Assembly: GCA_964019335.1 (NCBI GenBank)
Contig: OZ025657.1
Coordinates: 558,001 to 622,000 of the forward strand
Direction: 5' to 3'
Source: Diplonema japonicum
Lineage: Eukaryota; Euglenozoa; Diplonemea; Diplonemida; Diplonemidae
Length of the DNA stretch: 64,000 nt
In this document: positions 59,684 to 64,000 of the stretch, one piece after another
Layout of the letters: every line of letters starts with the position of its first letter
Numbering within the stretch: position 1 is the stretch's first letter
Translations under genes and position numbers: made by a program
Notes under the pieces: model-generated
Told to the model about the DNA's origin: nothing
The model's input: only the letters and a program-made list of their open reading frames with translations
Database searches by the model: none

Positions 59684-61353
59684 TCACTTCGCGTTCATGT
59701 TCTTCACCATTTCTTCGTACCTGTATGAATGAAATTTAAAAAAAAAAAGAAAATTATATTTTATTAGTCATACATTTCCCTGTTGTTGCCTTTACCAGGG
59801 AGGGCCATCGTCTGCGCCTGGTTGGCTTGTTCCTGTGTGGGGGGGTTTTTTTTTGCCTTTTTTTTCTCTACCTCTTCCGCCTTCTTCTTGGCCGACCCCC
59901 AGTCGCCCATTGTCTTTGTGAGGTGTTCCACTGCCTTTGCATCTAATTGTTCTTTCACCTCCAGCCTCGACTTGTCAAAGTTCACGTTGAACCAAGGGTG
60001 CTCCACGATCTCAGGTATCTTGACTCTCTTGTTGGCCTTGGGGTTGAGAATCTCTCTGATGATGTCTTTGGCAGAGTCTGAGAGCTCGGAACCGGGGGGG
60101 ATCTCGTAGCTGCCCTTCCCGATCTTGCGAAGCAGTGTCGGCAAGTCCTTCGCCGTGAAGGGAAGATCGCCCACCAGCATCACATACAAGATAATGCCTG
60201 CAGTGCTTGTGACTTGTTACTAACATACCCAGCGACCACACGTCAGCTGTGAACCCAGAGTATCCTTTCGACTTGGTCACCACCTCGGGTGCTACGTAGT
60301 AAGGTGTCCCGCAGCACGTCTGCATGTTGAGGTTAGATGGCACAGCACCCAATGTGTCGGTGTTTTGGATGTTGGAAAGCCCGAAGTCGGTAATCTTGCA
60401 GATACCATCCTTCGTGATGAGGATGTTCTCCGGCTTCAAGTCACGGTGCACAACACCCTGGGAGTGCACGTAGTTGATGCCCACCACAAGCTGCTGGAAG
60501 TAGTCGCGGGCAGTCTCCTCGTTGAGGTGCTTGCCTACGGTGATCTTCTTCATGAGCTCATCGCCGTCCACGAACTCCACCACAATCCACATCTCGTTGT
60601 CTGCCTCCTTGTAGAGGAGCTCGTTCAAATTCACAAGGTTGGGGTGGTGCAGCGACCCCATAATGGCCACCTCACGGTACAGCCTCTGCTCCCCTGCTTC
60701 GCCCTCCTTTGCGAGGAGAGCCTTCGAGATCCTCTTTACCGCCACGACCTCCTGCGTCTCGTTGTTGACCGCCCTCACCACCGTGCCGTAGGCACCCTTC
60801 CCAAGCCTCTCTCCAAGTGTGTACCTCGAAGTGTCAGCCGACACTCTCGACTTGACACCATCAAGGTCCAGCGTCCTCACAATTCTCCCTTTCTTCTCGG
60901 GCTCCTTTTTCTCAGGGGAGCCCATGATATGCGGTGCCGTCATGCTGCCTTCCTGTACAGGGGCATCCAGAGGCTTTGTCTCAGGCTCCTTGGGCTCTTC
61001 TTGGACAGGTTCTTTCACCGGTTCGGGCTCAGGCACCGGTTCTGGCTTCGGTTCCTCCACTGGCTCCGGCTCTGCGGGCTTTTCTTCTTTCTTCTCCTCG
61101 GGCTTTGCCTCTTCTTCCTTTTTGGGTTCCACCGGTTTAGCTTCCACGGGCTTCGGCTCTTCCTTCGCGGGTTTCGGCCTGTGCTTGTTGCTGGTGTGTG
61201 TGAAACATACTCTTCTTTAGGTGCTGGCTTCACCTCTTCTTTCGGTTCGGGCTTCTGAGTGGGCTTGGGCTTGTTGCTTGATGGCGACGGATTAGGTTTT
61301 TTGTCCTTCTGCGGTGCAGAAGTCTTTTTTTCTTCGGACGCACAATTTCCCAT
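59684..61353 (-). CDS. Myristoylated CAMK-type Ser/Thr protein kinase
   Basis: Exons 61211-61353, 60229-61178, 59774-60197 and 59684-59720; introns of 32, 31 and 53 nt give 517 residues in frame. The N-terminus MGNCAS suits myristoylation and palmitoylation. Residues about 10-130 are a Lys/Pro/Glu-rich linker (EPKPEPVPEPEPVKEP). The kinase domain (about 164-430) has GKGAYGTVV, VAVKRISK, HRDLKPENIL, DFGLSN, CCGTPYYVAPEVV and WSLGIILYVMLVGDLPF, the last made only by splicing. These fit the CAMK/SNF1-like branch. No EF hands follow, so it is not a canonical CDPK. The C-terminal 90 residues are charged (KKKAEEVEKKKAKKN). Confidence 0.92.
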
Positions 61354-61505
61354 CTTGCTTGCCTCCCCCCTGTGATCGTTTCTTGTTGTCGTGTTGTATT
61401 GATAATAAAATATAACAAGAGTCAGAACCTACGGCCGTTGCCACAGCTGATCGAGCGGCTTCAGAAATGCATCAAGCTAACTATGCCAAGACTGGTAACT
61501 AAGAC

Positions 61506-62138
61506 TCACCTGAGGATGGCGTCTATGGCGGTGCTGCGCAATGGGGGTGGGCCTCTAGGGGGGATAGGAAGAGGGGGTTGGACAGGGGGTTCTGCCTGAG
61601 TGCACTGGTAGCCTTTTACCTCTACTTCCGAGATGACCACTTGGTGATCGGTGGCGCCTATTTCCGTGACACGGACGTAGCGCACACAAGAAGGAGTAGG
61701 GTAGGCTATGTTGTGTGAGTAGCCGCCGTCGGTCTGAGGGGTTTCAGTGTAGGTAAAGGAGGTGGCCTTGGGTGGCGACCAGAGGCGTCCGTCACTGGAG
61801 TACTGGAGGGTCACATGCCCGACGGAGTACTTCGACCACGTGTTCTTCACAATGTACGAGATTTCTAGAGAGGTCACACGCACAGGGGTCTTGAATACGA
61901 GCACAGGCCCCCAGTTCTCCCCTACCGAAAAGGCCACCCCATTTGTTGGTGTGATGAAATTCCCCCTCCAACCATTGTTCAAGACGTCCAACCCCTCGTC
62001 TCCATAGTGGCCCCCCCATCGCACGGGGGGGCGCGTGTAGTAGTACTTGTATTCCAACGTGACAGGGTCCTTGGAGTCCGTCCACCACCCCTCAGCACAT
62101 CCCACTATAGCCAGCACGGCACACAGTGTCGCCCTCAT
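61506..62138 (-). CDS. Secreted protein with discoidin (F5/8 type C)-like domain
   Basis: 210 residues from the ATG at 62138, 10 nt after a CACCCAG acceptor-like site. A signal peptide (MRATLCAVLAIVGCAEG) is followed by a beta-rich domain with GPVLVFKTPVRVTSLEISYI, HVTLQYSSDGRLWSP and CVRYVRVTEIGATDHQVVIS. This order of strands is that of discoidin-like carbohydrate or lipid binding modules. The C-terminus is Pro-rich (PPVQPPLPIPPRGPPP). The stop codon lies within CAGGTGAGT, a perfect 5' splice-site consensus, so a further exon cannot be ruled out. Likely extracellular or luminal ligand binding. Confidence 0.75.
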   Translation of the reverse strand: MRATLCAVLAIVGCAEGWWTDSKDPVTLEYKYYYTRPPVRWGGHYGDEGLDVLNNGWRGNFITPTNGVAFSVGENWGPVLVFKTPVRVTSLEISYIVKNTWSKYSVGHVTLQYSSDGRLWSPPKATSFTYTETPQTDGGYSHNIAYPTPSCVRYVRVTEIGATDHQVVISEVEVKGYQCTQAEPPVQPPLPIPPRGPPPLRSTAIDAILR

Positions 62139-62496
62139 CACAAATCCACTGGGTGCGTGGCAAAGTGCGAAGTGAAAGAGAATCGAGAGAAAAAAGTGGA
62201 CTGCACAGAAAGAAGAAAAACAATGCAAAAGAATAAACGAAGAAGAACACAAACTACACAAAATAATGTGAGGGGGTAGATGGGTCAGGGTGAGGGGGAT
62301 CGCCAAAAGGATAGGGACAGTGGTGGTAGGGAGGGGGTTCCCCCTCTTCAGGGGACCTTGAGGCTGTGATGTTTCAGTAGTCTGTTTAACTGATCTATTT
62401 GGCTCGTCTCTTCTTTCTTCTAGCAATGTCTAGTGGCGGGTGGGTGGGGAGGGTTGTAGGTCCAGAATTCTAAGCTCGACCCTTCATCACTCGGAA
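62139..62496. other. Intergenic region
   Basis: Ordinary sequence without long homopolymers. No coding frame beyond an in-frame upstream extension of the discoidin-like gene, which reads as hydrophobic low-complexity sequence. Confidence 0.45.
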
Positions 62497-63215
62497 CTAA
62501 TCATCTAAAGCCTGCTCGTCGAGAGCGTCGGAGCACATCTCCAGCTTGAAGCACTGCAGTGTGTTGTGTTGTGTTGTGATATCGAGCATCATACCTGGCA
62601 GATCCTTGCCTCAAGCCTGACTGCGGGGAAGTCGTCGCCGTGGGAAAGCCCCTCGAAACCTTGGATCTTGTCAACACCAACGCCGTTGTTGAAGAGGATG
62701 ATGCAAGGCAGGACAGTGATGCCGAGCTTGTCGGCGAAGAAAGGCGCTTCCTCGGCCACGATCTTCATGAACTTGACCTGCACCACTCGCTTGGAAATAG
62801 CGCCCAGCTTGTCGTGCATGATCTGGCACCTCTGGAACTTTTCGTGGTAGAAGTGCACCAAACTGAACTGGGTCTGCGTTACCTCAGGGAGGAAGTCTTT
62901 CTCCGTGATGTCTCTGTAGATCCCATGTCCCTCCTTCTTCAGCTCGTGGGTCTTTTCCTGCTTCTTCTTCAGCATCGCCATCCTCCTCGCCCTCAGCTCC
63001 AACAGTTCCGTGTCTTCTTCCACCATCTCCTCGACAACCGCCCCTGCTCCTACCTCAGACGCAGACTTCATGTACAACGGCTTCTTCGCTTCAGGCTCTG
63101 GCTTCGGCTCTCTCTTCTTCATATACTCGTCCGTCTTCATGTAGTCAATCATGTCCGCAACACGGGCACCAGCCTCGCCGTTGGAGTTGCCCGATACCAT
63201 TCCATTTTTAAGCAT
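62497..63215 (-). CDS. TXNDC9/phosducin-like thioredoxin-fold protein
   Basis: Exons 62595-63215 and 62497-62553, with a 41-nt intron; 225 residues. A helical N-terminal half (LRARRMAMLKKKQEKTHEL) leads into GHGIYRDITEKDF, VHFYHEKFQRCQIMHDKL, KIVAEEAPFFADKL, LGITVLPCIILFNNG and GFEGLSHGDDF. This is the order of TXNDC9/PLP3 proteins, which lack the redox CxxC and work with the CCT chaperonin on tubulin and actin folding. The short second exon adds an acidic tail (SDALDEQALDD), as in homologues. The start ATG at 63215 follows a CTCACAG acceptor-like site. Confidence 0.88.
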
Positions 63216-63366
63216 TTTGTCGATGAGTCTGAGCAAGTGAGCCAAAGCACTGTGAGCACATGGTACAACTAACTTAAAAAAGAAAAAAGAAGAAGAAAAA
63301 AAAAAAAAGACAAGGTCAGTTGCTGGAGTCTGGCAGAACAAGCAAGCCCCAGCCCCACAGTGCACA

Positions 63367-64000
63367 CTACGCGCGGTACTGGTAGAAACCTTGCCCATCG
63401 CATTCTGCGTACTTGCTCTCGATGAGGCTGTGCAGCGCCTTCCACACGGCTTCGGGTGTCGTGCAGTAACGTGACGTCTCCTTCAAGCTATCGAGAATAG
63501 AACCGAACACAAGAGCCTCTCCCTTGTGCGCCTTGAGCACCCTGACCAGTGCAGCCTCTACCATCTTGTTTGGCATGAGGCTCAGCGTAGCGACACGGTA
63601 CAGAGGCGAGGCAGGAAGCCCTTCAACATCGAGGGGGGGTGTGGGCTCACGCTGTGCCAAGAGACAGGTCTCCAAAACGGTGGTGTAGACAGCCGGTGGG
63701 ACGAGTGGCTTCAACTTACCGAGTATGGTGGATGGGAAGAGTTGAAGGGGGCGGATCAGGGGGTGCTTACTAGTGAGGAGGGGCTCCCATATGGCGAACG
63801 AGTTGTTGTTGTTGTCCTCCGAGTACCACCGCCAGAAGACACGGAAACAAAACTCAGGGTGCGGGTTGAAGATCTCATTAAAAAGGCCGAGCAGCGTGAG
63901 GAGGTCAGTTTGATGGATTGTTTTAAAACCAGGAAGGTCGGGGTAGGTGTCCGCTTCCATGGTACCGAGGAACTTGACGCATGTAACGCGAATCTCCGCG
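63367..64000 (-). CDS. C-terminal fragment of a larger protein with a cullin-like winged helix
   Basis: The frame is open to the right edge through an internal ATG at 63960 (EIRVTCVKFLGTM precedes it), so the N-terminus is outside the window. The last 70 residues follow the cullin winged-helix/neddylation pattern: VEAALVRVLKAHKG (Lys at the usual Nedd8 position), a middle helix, KALHSLIESKYAECDG and the end FYQYRA. The preceding part (PEFCFRVFWRWYSEDN, LLTSKHPLIRPLQLFPSTIL) is not a cullin block that I recognise. It may be a divergent cullin, an APC2-like subunit or another winged-helix protein. Confidence 0.6.
   Translation of the reverse strand, partial: AEIRVTCVKFLGTMEADTYPDLPGFKTIHQTDLLTLLGLFNEIFNPHPEFCFRVFWRWYSEDNNNNSFAIWEPLLTSKHPLIRPLQLFPSTILGKLKPLVPPAVYTTVLETCLLAQREPTPPLDVEGLPASPLYRVATLSLMPNKMVEAALVRVLKAHKGEALVFGSILDSLKETSRYCTTPEAVWKALHSLIESKYAECDGQGFYQYRA

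Noticed and set aside
60365-61258. 297-codon plus-strand frame opposite the protein kinase
   Set aside because: Antisense shadow of the kinase exon; the sense strand carries all kinase motifs.
1-64000. CRISPR arrays, ribosomal RNA or bacterial-type operon signals
   Set aside because: No regularly spaced direct repeats, no rRNA-like sequence and no Shine-Dalgarno pattern; the gene structures are eukaryotic.

Overview
This is nuclear DNA of a unicellular eukaryote. It has spliceosomal GT-AG introns, eukaryote-only families (HECT ligase, formin, calcineurin, LSM14, HAS1, DBR1), N-myristoylation-type N-termini and the standard code with TAA, TAG and TGA all used as stops. A RIB43A-type axonemal protein points to a flagellate. 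A FOXRED1-like flavoprotein and two creatine kinases with mitochondrial-type leaders point to a mitochondrion with respiratory-type functions. I cannot name the lineage from sequence alone.

Every gene I can support (about 28) lies on the minus strand; none is on the plus strand. Introns are tiny, mostly 31-53 nt, with GTATGT-like donors and YACAG acceptors. Many start codons sit 3-25 nt downstream of an isolated YACAG acceptor with no evident partner donor. This arrangement would fit long unidirectional transcription units, possibly with 5' leader addition. Intergenic DNA is dominated by very long A/T and G/C homopolymers.

Layout (high to low coordinates is the direction of transcription): 64.0-56 kb holds a partial protein with a cullin-like C-terminus, a TXNDC9-like protein, a secreted discoidin-like protein, a myristoylated protein kinase and an unrecognised coiled-coil protein. 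56-51 kb holds a secreted parvulin, an aldo/keto reductase, a FOXRED1-like oxidoreductase and cysteine synthase. 51-43.8 kb holds a three-unit PC-esterase-like membrane protein, LSM14/Scd6 and lariat debranching enzyme. 43.7-32 kb is one giant HECT E3 ligase gene of ten proposed exons. 31.2-27.7 kb is a tandem pair of near-identical creatine kinases. 26.7-11 kb holds a formin, a UPF0193-like protein, an SLC35-like transporter, an unknown Pro-rich protein, HAS1 helicase, tryptophan synthase beta, calcineurin A, RIB43A and a zinc alcohol dehydrogenase. 10.9-7.7 kb is a three-GAF cyclic nucleotide phosphodiesterase. 7.6-6.2 kb is a repeat-rich island with a TIR-bounded element, a hairpin and a dispersed short repeat. 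5.7-0 kb holds a secreted SLP phosphatase, a three-repeat unknown protein, a small membrane protein and the 5' part of a long repeat-bearing protein that leaves the window on the left.

Functional links: the PDE, calcineurin and kinase form a second-messenger group, with two of the three carrying Met-Gly-Cys or Met-Gly-Asn-Cys membrane anchors. LSM14, DBR1 and HAS1 cover mRNA storage, intron turnover and ribosome assembly. The strongest novelty candidates are the strict unidirectionality with pre-ATG acceptors, the dispersed short element flanked by A-tracts, the TIR element, and the leader-swapped, otherwise homogenised creatine kinase pair.
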